From contig NZ_FOYL01000001.1 of assembly GCF_900115955.1 (NCBI RefSeq), forward strand, positions 1-64,000: a stretch of 64,000 bases of DNA, given 5' to 3'. The position numbers and the translations under genes were made by a program. Positions within the stretch are counted from its first letter, which is position 1. Every line of letters starts with the position of its first letter. The notes beneath the pieces are model-generated. The model did not search any database. It worked only from the letters and a program-made list of their open reading frames with translations, and had not been told where the DNA came from. The stretch comes from Lentzea waywayandensis. GTDB lineage: Bacteria > Actinomycetota > Actinomycetes > Mycobacteriales > Pseudonocardiaceae. Below are positions 27,089-35,045 of this stretch, piece after piece.

Positions 27089-27619
27089 ATGACCTCCGAG
27101 AGCGACCGACAGGCGTTCAAGCCCCTGCCCGGTCGCACGACCCCCAGTTCGACCGCCTGCGAAGCCGTGTTGCGAGACCTGTTGCCCCTGGTGGGAGCCG
27201 AATCTCCGGCTGCGGACGAACCTGATGTCATGCCCTCGTGGCGCCATCGGGCCCGGCGTGCCGTCGGCAAGGCGGTGGCGGCCTCCGAGGCGGCACCCGA
27301 CGAGTGGTTCGAACCGTTGATGCGGGCCACCGTCCTCGAACCGGATCCCGGTTTCAGCCGGGAGCTCGTCAAGCCCGCCATCACGGCGTTCGGCCGTCGC
27401 CGCGTCCAGCTCGCCCTTCTCGCCTACCTCGACACGGGCACGGCGGCCGACGTCGCGGGTGCCGCACGCGCCTGGCACGGCACCGAGGTCCAGATCACGT
27501 ACCTGCCGGGATCCAGGACGCCCACCCCCGAGAGCCTCGCCGAGTGGGAGGAGACCAGCGATCTGCGCGAGCGGTACCAGCACCTGCGCGACCGGGCCGA
27601 GGTCCGCTCGGCCGGGTGA
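27089..27619 (+). CDS. Hypothetical protein
   Basis: A 176-residue soluble protein of no recognised family. It is rich in Arg and Ala, with a central helical block (SWRHRARRAVGKAVAAS, EWFEPLMRATVLEPDPGFSRELVKPAITAFGRRRVQLALLAYLDTG) and an acidic tail (SLAEWEETSDLRERYQHLRDRAE). It is encoded 21 bases before a MerR gene in the same direction and divergent from the aldo/keto reductase. The pairing suggests a link with that regulator. Confidence 0.6.
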   Translation: MTSESDRQAFKPLPGRTTPSSTACEAVLRDLLPLVGAESPAADEPDVMPSWRHRARRAVGKAVAASEAAPDEWFEPLMRATVLEPDPGFSRELVKPAITAFGRRRVQLALLAYLDTGTAADVAGAARAWHGTEVQITYLPGSRTPTPESLAEWEETSDLRERYQHLRDRAEVRSAG

Positions 27620-27640
27620 CCCGGCATTTATGCTCGGACC

Positions 27641-28030
27641 ATGGGGCTGAGCATCGGACAGGTGGCCGAACGGACCGGACTGAGCGTGCACGCGCTGCGG
27701 TTCTACGAGAAGGAAGGCATCCTCGCGCACCAGGTCCACAGAGGACCGGGCGGCCGCCGGGTGTACACACAGCAGGACATCGACTGGCTGCGGATGTGCA
27801 TCATGCTGCGCATGTCCGGGATGCCCGTGCCGGAGATCCGCCGCTACACCGACCTGGTCCGCCAGGGCGACGGGAACGAGCTCCAGCGCCTGGACATCCT
27901 GAAGGAGCACCAGGAACGCGTCGCCCAGCAGATGGTGCGGCTCCAGGAGTGCATGGACCTGATCACGCGCAAGGTGGGCATCTACCAGGACTACGTCAAT
28001 TCGATCGCAGCCAAGGCGGTCGGCCAATAG
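27641..28030 (+). CDS. MerR-family regulator (AdhR-like)
   Basis: A 129-residue MerR regulator starting MGLSIGQVAERTGLSVHALRFYEKEGIL, with the wing helix DIDWLRMCIMLRMSGMPVPEIRRYTDL and a long dimerisation helix. It is of the aldehyde-responsive AdhR/YraB size class. The nearest MerR-type promoter is that of the aldo/keto reductase about 600 bases away, so that gene is its probable target. It ends 10 bases before the MOSC gene. Confidence 0.85.
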   Translation: MGLSIGQVAERTGLSVHALRFYEKEGILAHQVHRGPGGRRVYTQQDIDWLRMCIMLRMSGMPVPEIRRYTDLVRQGDGNELQRLDILKEHQERVAQQMVRLQECMDLITRKVGIYQDYVNSIAAKAVGQ

Positions 28031-28040
28031 TCTCGGTCCC

Positions 28041-28709
28041 ATGCCTGTCGTGCTCTCGCTGAACGTCGCCCAGAAGACGGCCCCGGCCGACCACGCCCGC
28101 GTCGGTGCCACCGGCATCGACAAGCGCCCGGTGGACGGACCGCTGCGGGTCAGCCCGCCCGGAGCCAAGGGAACGGCGGGCAGCGGCGTCGCGGGTGACT
28201 CGATCGCCGACTGGAACGCGCACGGCGGCGACTACCAGGCCGTGTACGGCTACGCGCGCGAGGACCTCGACTGGTGGCAGTCGGAGCTGGGCACCGAGCT
28301 CGGCGCCGGCCAGTTCGGCGAGAACCTGACGACGCAGGGCATCGACCACACGAACGCGCTGGTCGGCGAGCACTGGCGGATAGGCACGGCGTTGCTCGAG
28401 GTGACCGGCCCGCGCATCCCGTGCCGCACGTTCGCCGAGTTCCTCGGGCAGCGCGGCTGGGTCAAGCGGTTCACCCAGGCCGCCCGGCCCGGCGCCTACT
28501 TCCGCGTGCTGGAAGAGGGTCTGGTCGGGCCGGGCGACGAGATCACCGTCGTGCACCGGCCCGGCCACGACGTGACGGTCGAGCTGTTCTTCCGCGCCGT
28601 CACCACGGAGGCCGCGTTGCTGCCCCGGCTGCTCGCGGCCGGCGACTCGGTGCCGCCGGAGGTCGTGGAGCTGGTCCACAGGCGTTCCGCGGTCGAGCTC
28701 GATTCCTAG
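28041..28709 (+). CDS. MOSC domain protein (YiiM-like)
   Basis: A 222-residue MOSC-domain protein. The domain (about residues 28-165) shows HGGDYQAVYGYAREDLDWW, GQFGENLTTQGID, and the conserved Cys in GPRIPCRTFAEFLG, followed by the YiiM-type tail. MOSC domains handle sulfur on molybdenum cofactors; YiiM reduces N-hydroxylated compounds. It probably follows the MerR gene on one transcript. Its stop overlaps the convergent phosphatase gene by four bases. Confidence 0.85.
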   Translation: MPVVLSLNVAQKTAPADHARVGATGIDKRPVDGPLRVSPPGAKGTAGSGVAGDSIADWNAHGGDYQAVYGYAREDLDWWQSELGTELGAGQFGENLTTQGIDHTNALVGEHWRIGTALLEVTGPRIPCRTFAEFLGQRGWVKRFTQAARPGAYFRVLEEGLVGPGDEITVVHRPGHDVTVELFFRAVTTEAALLPRLLAAGDSVPPEVVELVHRRSAVELDS

Positions 28710-29113
28710 TTGGGTGGGAAGTTCCTGACCCAGCGCTTCTGCCACGGCGTCTCGACGGCGCGCTTGTGGTAGTTCGCGCGCGTCCACGCCACGGCCTCGG
28801 CGGCCGGGACGCCCGCCAGCACGGCCAGGCACGAGATCACCGTGCCGGTCCGGCCGATGCCGCCGCTGCACGCCACTTCGACCGGTTCGCCGGACAACGC
28901 CCGCGCGTGCAGGGAGCGGATCAGCCGGATCGCGGCGTCGTGGTCACGCGGCAGGCGGAAGTCCGGCCAGTCGATCCAGTCGTGCGGCCACGGCACGTCG
29001 ACCGGGCGGGGTTGCAGGTACACCCCGTAGTGCGGGTGCGGCTCCACGATCTTGCCGTCGCGCAGGCCACGCCCCGTGATCACGGCTCCGTCGGGTAGCT
29101 CGATCGTCTTCAA
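28706..29113 (-). CDS. Dual-specificity / tyrosine phosphatase-like protein
   Basis: A 135-residue phosphatase with the CX5R active site CSGGIGRTG (Cys82, Arg88) on a small scaffold (YGVYLQPRPVDVPWPHDWIDWPDF upstream, AVAWTRANYHKRAVETPWQKRW downstream). The start is uncertain: two adjacent TTG codons (29116, 29113) follow GGGGGA, and the second has better spacing. An ATG in that area is out of frame. It is likely a cytosolic protein-phosphatase; the substrate is unknown. Confidence 0.75.
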   Translation of the reverse strand: MKTIELPDGAVITGRGLRDGKIVEPHPHYGVYLQPRPVDVPWPHDWIDWPDFRLPRDHDAAIRLIRSLHARALSGEPVEVACSGGIGRTGTVISCLAVLAGVPAAEAVAWTRANYHKRAVETPWQKRWVRNFPPN

Positions 29114-29139
29114 CAAACGTCCCCCATGAGTACCGAGTG

Positions 29140-29529
29140 CTAGGCGAACAACAGTACTACCAATGGCGGAATCCCTTCTGCCGCAACGCCTCCCCAGGCC
29201 TGGTTGCGCGGGCGGCTCATCGCCAGCTGGTCGGCCACGGCCAGCACCACGCTGCCTCCGACCATGAACCACGACACGTAGAAGATCAGCGTGCGGCCGA
29301 CCAGTTCCTGCCCGCTGTGCACCGCGACCAGTCCCGCGATCACCCCGCACGCCAGGAACAGGTTGTAGAACCCGACGCCGAACGCCCACAGCCGGATCGC
29401 CGGCACGTCCTGCGCGGGCTGCCCGAACATCGACCGGTGGACGCGGCCGATCAGGAACGCCTCGCAGACCCACACCACGAGGTGGATCAGGGCCGCGACC
29501 GCCGCGGCGACCTGGGCGACGACGCTCAC
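29140..29529 (-). CDS. DUF1304 membrane protein
   Basis: A 129-residue integral membrane protein with four hydrophobic helices (VAALIHLVVWVCEAFLI, AFGVGFYNLFLACGVIAGL, LIFYVSWFMVGGSVVLAVAD, GIPPLVVLLFA) matching the DUF1304 family, with its conserved MFG and FYNLFLA blocks. The GTG start overlaps the stop of the cupin gene (GTGA), so both are made together. Function unknown. Confidence 0.85.
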   Translation of the reverse strand: MSVVAQVAAAVAALIHLVVWVCEAFLIGRVHRSMFGQPAQDVPAIRLWAFGVGFYNLFLACGVIAGLVAVHSGQELVGRTLIFYVSWFMVGGSVVLAVADQLAMSRPRNQAWGGVAAEGIPPLVVLLFA

Positions 29530-29915
29530 CGCGTCACCCCGTGCCGGGCCAGCGCCTCCATGCCGTTCGAGGACAGGTCGAGGAAGAACGCGCCCATCAC
29601 GTCCCCCACGGCGAACGCCAGGAACTGCACCGACGGCGTGTGCACCGTGAACGTGTGGGACGCGTTGGGCGGAATGGTGATGGCATCGCCGGGCGACAGG
29701 TCGTAGAGCTCGCCGTCGAGGAACACCGCCATGCGTCCGTGCAGCACGTAGTACGCCTTCGGCCACGGCGTGCGGTGCGGCGGCGCGGCTTCCCCACGCG
29801 GCGCGTCGACCTCGAACAACTCGTAGGTGCCGCCGGTGTGCTTCGCCGATATCCGGATGGTGATCGTCGCGTCGGGCACGGTGACTACCTCGCCCTCGCC
29901 TGCGGTGGTCAGCAT
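29526..29915 (-). CDS. Cupin-domain protein
   Basis: A 129-residue single-domain cupin: PHRTPWPKAYYVLHGRMAVFLDGE forms the first motif (with a shortened His set) and GDAITIPPNASHTFTVHTPSVQFLAF the second. A metal site of reduced size is likely. It is coupled to the DUF1304 membrane protein and divergent from a LuxR-type regulator. It may be a sensor or isomerase; nothing in the sequence decides this. Confidence 0.8.
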   Translation of the reverse strand: MLTTAGEGEVVTVPDATITIRISAKHTGGTYELFEVDAPRGEAAPPHRTPWPKAYYVLHGRMAVFLDGELYDLSPGDAITIPPNASHTFTVHTPSVQFLAFAVGDVMGAFFLDLSSNGMEALARHGVTR

Positions 29916-30002
29916 GCGAGAAGCCTCCGCGCACGGAACGCGCCCCTGTATCCCGGAAAACTGGGATCCCGGACCGGCGACGGCGGGCGCATACTGCCAA
30001 CC

Positions 30003-30989
30003 ATGTGGGAGGGTCGGGCGCAGGGCGTGCGACGCGACGTCACAGCACTGGCGGGCGCGGGGCTCGACGTCGCGCAACTGCACGCGGCGGCCATCGCCCT
30101 CGTGGACCGGGTGGTCCCGTGCGAGCTCTCCTGCTGGGCCTCGATGGACCCGGACTCCGGCGTGTTCAGCACCATGACCAGCGGCGTCAACCGCATCCCG
30201 CAGCAGTACGAGCCGGTGCTCGCGACCTGCGAGTACACGCCCGGCGAACCGCACACGTTCGCGTCGCTGGCGCAGCGCGGTGACACCGTGGCGAGGCTGG
30301 AGGACAAACGGTCCACGCGACTCAACGAGGTCTGGCGGCCGCTGGGTCTCAGTCATGAGCTGCGGTCGTTGTTCCGGGCCGACGACGTCTGCTGGGGCGG
30401 AGCGGGAATGGTGCGCACCGGCGACTTCAGCGAGCGCGAGCTGGAGTTCATGGCCTCGGTGGCACCCGCTCTCGGCGCCGCCACCCGCGTCGCGGCACGC
30501 ACCTCGTCTCGCGGGACCGGCGCGCCCGCCATCGTCGTGGTCGCCGGGGACGGCACGATCAGGGCCTCGACCGCGTCCACCGCGCAGTGGCGCGACGAAC
30601 TGGAGGACGTGGCGCCGGGCCGGTTCGCGGTGATGGTGCGCGCCGCGGCGGCGAGAGCGCGGTCCGGGACGTTCAGGGCGAGGGTCCGCGACGCCCGCGG
30701 CGGCTGGATCCTGCTCGAAGCGAGCGAACTCGTCAGCGACGACGAGTTCGCGGCGGCCGTGACGATCAGCCGGGCTTCCGGCGCGGACCTGCTGGGGTTG
30801 CTGATCAAGGCGCACGGCGTGACCAGCCGCGAAGAGGACGTGTGCCACGAGGTGCTCGCCGGGCAGCCGACGTCGGAGATCGCGGCCCGGCTGGCCATCT
30901 CGCCCTACACCGTGCAGGACCACCTCAAGTCGCTGTTCGCCAAGTTCGGCGTGCGCAGCCGCGCGGAGCTGGTCGCGAGACTGTCCTGA
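30003..30989 (+). CDS. LuxR-type transcriptional regulator
   Basis: A 328-residue regulator with a C-terminal LuxR HTH (SREEDVCHEVLAGQPTSEIAARLAISPYTVQDHLKSLFAKFGVRSRAELVARL). The N-terminal 250 residues have a GAF/PAS-like pattern (ALVDRVVPCELSCWASMD, VCWGGAGMVRTGDFSERELEFMASVAPALG), so it probably senses a ligand. It is divergent from the cupin-DUF1304 operon and followed by an FAD-dependent oxidoreductase, both possible targets. Confidence 0.82.
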   Translation: MWEGRAQGVRRDVTALAGAGLDVAQLHAAAIALVDRVVPCELSCWASMDPDSGVFSTMTSGVNRIPQQYEPVLATCEYTPGEPHTFASLAQRGDTVARLEDKRSTRLNEVWRPLGLSHELRSLFRADDVCWGGAGMVRTGDFSERELEFMASVAPALGAATRVAARTSSRGTGAPAIVVVAGDGTIRASTASTAQWRDELEDVAPGRFAVMVRAAAARARSGTFRARVRDARGGWILLEASELVSDDEFAAAVTISRASGADLLGLLIKAHGVTSREEDVCHEVLAGQPTSEIAARLAISPYTVQDHLKSLFAKFGVRSRAELVARLS

Positions 30990-31040
30990 GACCAAACACA
31001 GGACTCTCGGAGGATCCGCCCGCCAGGTGGTTCTGCCAGC

Positions 31041-32384
31041 ATGGCCGCCATGTACTCCGACCGCGCCCTCGTCATCGGCGCCGGCTTCGCGGGACTGCTG
31101 GCGGCGAGGGTGTTGTCCGAGTCGTACGGCGACGTCGTGCTGGTCGAACGGGACAGGATCACCCCCGACACGGGCTATCGCGCGGGCACCCCGCAGGCCA
31201 GCCACCCGCACGCGCTGCTGGCGCGCGGGGCCGACGCGCTGGAGACGCTCTTCCCGAGGCTCGGCGCGGAGCTGGAGGACGCGGGCGCGATCCGCGCGGA
31301 CCTCGGCAGCGACTTCCTGATCCGCGCGCCGTCCGGCTGGGCACCGCGCGACTACCTGGGCCTCAGCGTGCTCTCGACGACGCGGGTGATGCTCGAACGG
31401 ACCATCCGCCGCCGGGTGCTGAGTCTCACCAACGTGTCCCTTGTGGACGGTGTGACGATCGACGGCCTGCTGCACGACCGGGGCACGGTCACCGGGGTGC
31501 ACGGCCGGCACGACGACAGGCCGTTCACCGACTACGCCGATCTCGTGGTCGACACCTCCGGCCGCGACGGCAAGCTCGTGTCGTGGCTCGCGGAGCTCGG
31601 CGTGCACTGCCCGGCACCGATGATCGTCAACGGCCATCTCAGCCTCACCTCGCGTCTCTACGAGGTGAACCGCGACCTGAAGCTCGACTGGAAGACCGCC
31701 TTCGAGGTCACTCGCGCACCCGACGTGAGACGCGGCGGCTCGGTGTCCACGGTGGACGGCAACCAGTGGTTCGTGACGCTGTTCGGCGCGGACGGCGACG
31801 CCGCACCGACCGACGACGACGGCTTTCTCGACTACGCCACGACCCTGCGCTGCCACGACATCGCCGAGATCATCAAAACGGCCACCCCTGTGTCGAAGAT
31901 CTACCAGGCCGGCAACCTGCGCAGCCGGTGGAACCGCTTCCACCAGGTCCCGGACTGGCCACGCGGCCTGCTCGCGCTCGGTGACTCCGTGGTCTCGCTC
32001 AACCCCGTGCACGGCCACGGCCTGACGCTCGCCGCCCTGTACTGCCTGGATCTGCGCACACTGTTGCAGGAACACGACCTCGCCAAGGAACCGCTCGTCT
32101 TCCAGCGCGCGGTCGCCAGGACCGCCAGGACCCCGTGGAGGTCCGCGACGACCGCCGATCTCGGCTGGAGCACCCGGAAACCGTCGTTGAGCACGCGGCT
32201 GCTGCGCTGGTACACCGACCGCGCGTTCGCGGCGCTTCCCGGAAACCGGCAGGTCTACCGCGCGTTCATCCGCGTCTCGCACCTGGTCGACCACCCGGCC
32301 ACGCTGTTCCGGCCGGCCGTGCTCTTCCGGGTGCTGCGCGGAAAGGCGCTCAGCGGACGGCACCCTCGGGCCACAGAACCGTGA
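31041..32384 (+). CDS. FAD-dependent oxidoreductase / monooxygenase-like
   Basis: A 447-residue flavoprotein: FAD motif ALVIGAGFAGLLAARVLSE with Glu at the end of strand 2 (VLVERD), the conserved DTSGR region and the C-terminal GLLALGDSVVSLNPVHGHGLTLAAL. This places it with geranylgeranyl reductase/monooxygenase-type enzymes. ATG 31041 is used; ATG 31050 is also possible. It follows the LuxR gene by 51 bases. The substrate is unknown. Confidence 0.8.
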   Translation: MAAMYSDRALVIGAGFAGLLAARVLSESYGDVVLVERDRITPDTGYRAGTPQASHPHALLARGADALETLFPRLGAELEDAGAIRADLGSDFLIRAPSGWAPRDYLGLSVLSTTRVMLERTIRRRVLSLTNVSLVDGVTIDGLLHDRGTVTGVHGRHDDRPFTDYADLVVDTSGRDGKLVSWLAELGVHCPAPMIVNGHLSLTSRLYEVNRDLKLDWKTAFEVTRAPDVRRGGSVSTVDGNQWFVTLFGADGDAAPTDDDGFLDYATTLRCHDIAEIIKTATPVSKIYQAGNLRSRWNRFHQVPDWPRGLLALGDSVVSLNPVHGHGLTLAALYCLDLRTLLQEHDLAKEPLVFQRAVARTARTPWRSATTADLGWSTRKPSLSTRLLRWYTDRAFAALPGNRQVYRAFIRVSHLVDHPATLFRPAVLFRVLRGKALSGRHPRATEP

Positions 32385-32823
32385 CCGGCACACCCCGCGA
32401 TCGCGCGTAGGCCACCACGTCGGCCGTGCCGCCCGGTCCACGTCCTGGGAGCCCGTCCCACACGGCGAGCAGCGAGTCGGATTCGTCGACCATCCGCTTG
32501 CCCGCCTCCATGTAGGCGTGCGGATCCGGCGTGACGTACTCCAGTTGCACGACCTTGGCCGCCCGTGCGAGCAGCGCGTCGTAGACGGACCGGTAGTCCT
32601 CGGGCAACGTCTCGCGGTACTTCGAGGCCGGCAGCACGGCGACGAGCGCGCCGCCCACGTCCAGCACGGCCTGCGCGAACACCGCGTCCGCACCGTCCGC
32701 GAGGCACGACACCCCGACCACGTCGCCGTGCTCCGCCACCGAGGCGCGGATCATCTCGTCGATCCGCGCCTCCAGTTCGGCGGAGAGTCCGCGATGTCCT
32801 GTGATGGCGAGCCGCGTCGTCAT
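32350..32823 (-). CDS. SLOG-domain (YpsA/DprA-like) protein
   Basis: A 157-residue protein of the SLOG/LOG Rossmann superfamily: RLAITGHRGL at the start, GVSCLADGADAVFAQAVLDVGGALVAVLP, and GTADVVAYARSRGVPVTVLWP at the end. Such domains bind nucleotides or nucleotide derivatives and often sense signals in phage-defence or stress systems. No effector domain is fused and no known partner is adjacent. Its 3' end overlaps the convergent FAD gene by 35 bases. Confidence 0.75.
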   Translation of the reverse strand: MTTRLAITGHRGLSAELEARIDEMIRASVAEHGDVVGVSCLADGADAVFAQAVLDVGGALVAVLPASKYRETLPEDYRSVYDALLARAAKVVQLEYVTPDPHAYMEAGKRMVDESDSLLAVWDGLPGRGPGGTADVVAYARSRGVPVTVLWPEGAVR

Positions 32824-32853
32824 TTCAGCAGGATATGCGGCGGCTGACGGTGC

Positions 32854-33270
32854 TCAGTCGCGACGGTTCCGCTCGGCGATGGCCAGGTAGTGGGTGTTCG
32901 TCATGATCCCGAGGATGTTGCCGAACGGGTCGACCACCGACGCCGTCACGAATCCCTCGCCGCGCACCTGAGGTTCGTCGTGGATCTTGGCGCCCAGCTC
33001 CTGGAGCCTCGCGAACGTCGCGTCGAGGTCGTCGACCGCCCAGTAGAGGACCTGCCCGGCCGGGCCGTCGGACGGCGAGACCTCGAACCGGCGGTTCACG
33101 AGACCGAGTTCGGCCTGGTAGTCGCCGATCCGGAACTCGACGTACGCGAGCATGCCGTCCGGGGTGCTCCGCTCGAAGTAGGCGTCGACCCCGAGGAACC
33201 GCGCGTACCAGTCGCGGGCCTCGGTCAGGTCGTCGGCGTAGTAGGACACGGTCGACATTCCTCGCAACAC
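32854..33270 (-). CDS. VOC-family (glyoxalase-like) protein
   Basis: A 138-residue vicinal-oxygen-chelate protein (TVSYYADDLTEARDWYARFLG, LGLVNRRFEVSPSDG, VLYWAVDDLDATFARLQELGAKI, VVDPFGNILGIMTN). GTG 33270 is preferred because GGAGG is five bases ahead; the ATG at 33258 has no ribosome site. Divergent from a WYL regulator with a perfect operator between. It is probably an antibiotic-resistance or detoxification enzyme or a binding protein. Confidence 0.8.
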   Translation of the reverse strand: MLRGMSTVSYYADDLTEARDWYARFLGVDAYFERSTPDGMLAYVEFRIGDYQAELGLVNRRFEVSPSDGPAGQVLYWAVDDLDATFARLQELGAKIHDEPQVRGEGFVTASVVDPFGNILGIMTNTHYLAIAERNRRD

Positions 33271-33324
33271 AACTGCCTCCAGTGGAACTTCGTTTCGGTC
33301 TGTGTGGCTCCAAGCCTCCGCCGT

Positions 33325-33349
33325 AAAGTGCTCATCGAGTGAGCACTTT
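33325..33349. promoter_or_regulatory. Perfect inverted repeat between VOC and WYL genes
   Basis: Ten-base arms AAAGTGCTCA (33325-33334) and TGAGCACTTT (33340-33349) with a five-base spacer. It lies 19 bases upstream of the WYL regulator start and 55 bases from the VOC start, a good position for control of both. Confidence 0.72.
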
Positions 33350-33367
33350 TAGCGGGAATCTGGAGAC

Positions 33368-34333
33368 ATGCGCGCAGACCGTCTCGTCGCCACGTTGTTG
33401 CTGATGCAGGCTCGCGGCCGGGTGACCGCCGCCGAGCTGGCCGCGGAGCTCGAAGTCTCGAACGCCACCGCCCGGCGCGATCTCGAAGCCCTGTCCGCGG
33501 CGGGGGTACCCGTGTACCCCCAACCGGGGAGAGGCGGGGGCTGGTCGCTCGTCGGCGGTGCCCGCACCGACCTGAGCGGCCTGACCTCGGCGGAGGCCCA
33601 GGCGTTGTTCCTGGTCGCCGGACCGGCCTCGTCCGTCGCCCCGCAGATCAAGTCGGCGTTGCGGAAGCTGGTCCGCGCGCTGCCGCAGACGTTCCGGGCC
33701 GAGGCGGAGGCCGCCGCCGAGTCGACGATCGTCGACACCGCCGGGTGGGGCGAGGACCCCAAGGACAGGCCGGGCCTGGTCGCCACGCTCCAGCAGGCCG
33801 TAGTCGCGCAGGTGCGGGTGCGACTGAGCTACCGGAAACGCGGTGAGACACCGAAAGAACGTCTGGTCGACCCGTGGGGACTCGTCGACAAGGACGGCAT
33901 CTGGTACTTCATCGCGGGCACCGACGACGGCCGGCGCACGTTCCGGCTCGACCGCATCACGGGTGTGACCCCTACCGGCACCCCGTCCTCGCGGCCCGCC
34001 GGCTTCGAGCTGGCCGGCGCCTGGGGCGAGGTCGTCACGGCCATGGAGGAGCGGCGTTCGGAGACGTCGGCGTCGGTGCTCGTGCCCACGAGGTTCCTGA
34101 AGGTCTTCCAGCACCAGCACGGACGCCACTGCACGGTCGTCGAGGACCGGGGTGAGCTCACGCTGGTCGAACTGACGGCGCCGCGGCCGCTCGACATCGC
34201 CCGCAACGTCGCCGGGTGGGGCGGCCTGATCACCGTCGAGTCGCCGGAGGTCGAAGAACATCTGGCCCGCATCGGCGCGGAGCTCGTCAGCCGATACCGG
34301 CGTGCTGCTCCAGCCTCGCCAGCCGGGTCATGA
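33368..34333 (+). CDS. WYL-domain DeoR-like transcriptional regulator
   Basis: A 321-residue regulator: N-terminal HTH (MRADRLVATLLLMQARGRVTAAELAAELEVSNATARRDLEALSAAGVPVY), then a WYL domain (KERLVDPWGLVDKDGIWYFIAGTDDGRRTFRLDRI) with the WYL-like core WYF, and a C-terminal WCX-type extension. WYL proteins often bind small ligands or nucleic acids. It probably controls the divergent VOC gene through the repeat at 33325-33349. Its 3' end overlaps the convergent Clp_N gene by 47 bases. Confidence 0.85.
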   Translation: MRADRLVATLLLMQARGRVTAAELAAELEVSNATARRDLEALSAAGVPVYPQPGRGGGWSLVGGARTDLSGLTSAEAQALFLVAGPASSVAPQIKSALRKLVRALPQTFRAEAEAAAESTIVDTAGWGEDPKDRPGLVATLQQAVVAQVRVRLSYRKRGETPKERLVDPWGLVDKDGIWYFIAGTDDGRRTFRLDRITGVTPTGTPSSRPAGFELAGAWGEVVTAMEERRSETSASVLVPTRFLKVFQHQHGRHCTVVEDRGELTLVELTAPRPLDIARNVAGWGGLITVESPEVEEHLARIGAELVSRYRRAAPASPAGS

Positions 34334-34952
34334 TCATCTCCAGGATCTTCGCCGCGTCCGGGGCGGCCTTCTGCTGCTTCTTGAGGTGGACGATGCCCGC
34401 GAGCGCCGTCTGGACCGCGCGGCGCGCGCCCTTGATCTCGATGCCCAGCTCGCGCAGCTCCTCGCCGCCGGCGCCGTTCGGTTCGGCGACGATGCCGAGC
34501 AGCAGGTGCTCGCAGCCCACGTAGTTGTGGCCCAGGGCGATCGACTCGACGACCGCGAGCTCCAGCGCCGCCGCCCCGTCGTCGGCGAACCCGGGTTTCC
34601 CGCCCACGTTCGCGGGGGTGGAGGAGGGCAGGCCTCTCGGCTCGATGTCGAGCGCGCGGAGCACGTCCATCGCCAGGTTCTCGCCCTCCGCGGTGATGCC
34701 GGCCAGCAGGTGCGAGGTGCCGAGCCTGGTGCCCTGGGAGACCTCGGCGGCGATCTGGACGGCCTTCCACGCGCGGTCGGTGAACTGCGGGGGTTTTTCT
34801 CGTTGGAGGTCCCTGATGTCGAGTGCCCGGATCGCGGCGATCCGCTTGACCGACCCTTCGAGCGCCCGCTGGCAGATCGCCGAGACGGGAATGTTCATGT
34901 CCTTCACGGAGTCCGCGAGCTCATCGGGCAGGTACACGTTGATTTTTGGCAT
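34287..34952 (-). CDS. Clp_N protein with ribbon-helix-helix-like N-terminus
   Basis: A 221-residue protein. Residues 1-35 (MPKINVYLPDELADSVKDM, then ISAICQRALEGSVKRI-like) resemble a ribbon-helix-helix DNA-binding/antitoxin fold. Two Clp_N repeats follow (FTDRAWKAVQIAAEVSQGTRLGTSHLLAGI with the later VGCEHLLLGIVAEPNG), as in ClpC/ClpA adaptor-binding domains, without any AAA+ ATPase domain. A coiled-coil-like tail ends the protein. The combination suggests a regulator linked to Clp proteolysis. A canonical promoter places the transcript start at the ATG (leaderless). An inverted repeat overlaps it, fitting autoregulation. Confidence 0.78.
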   Translation of the reverse strand: MPKINVYLPDELADSVKDMNIPVSAICQRALEGSVKRIAAIRALDIRDLQREKPPQFTDRAWKAVQIAAEVSQGTRLGTSHLLAGITAEGENLAMDVLRALDIEPRGLPSSTPANVGGKPGFADDGAAALELAVVESIALGHNYVGCEHLLLGIVAEPNGAGGEELRELGIEIKGARRAVQTALAGIVHLKKQQKAAPDAAKILEMIMTRLARLEQHAGIG

Positions 34953-34959
34953 AACCCCA

Positions 34960-34988
34960 TATGTACCCCCAGATAGGGTTACAGTCAA
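34960..34988 (-). promoter_or_regulatory. Leaderless promoter of the Clp_N gene
   Basis: On the minus strand TTGACT (34983-34988) and TACATA (34960-34965) are 17 bases apart. The transcription start would be near 34953, one base before the ATG at 34952. TAACCC-N18-GGGTTA (34952-34981) overlaps the promoter and could be the operator of the RHH-like domain. Confidence 0.65.
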
Positions 34989-35045
34989 CGACTAACGCGG
35001 CAACCGTCACACTTGTGAGTGATCAGAGGGGACGGGAGCACCCGC

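Noticed and set aside
29526..32693. A 1055-codon minus-strand open frame across the LuxR, FAD and SLOG genes
   Set aside because: Only its 3' end (29526-29915) is a real cupin gene; the rest is antisense to well-supported genes and has no domain.
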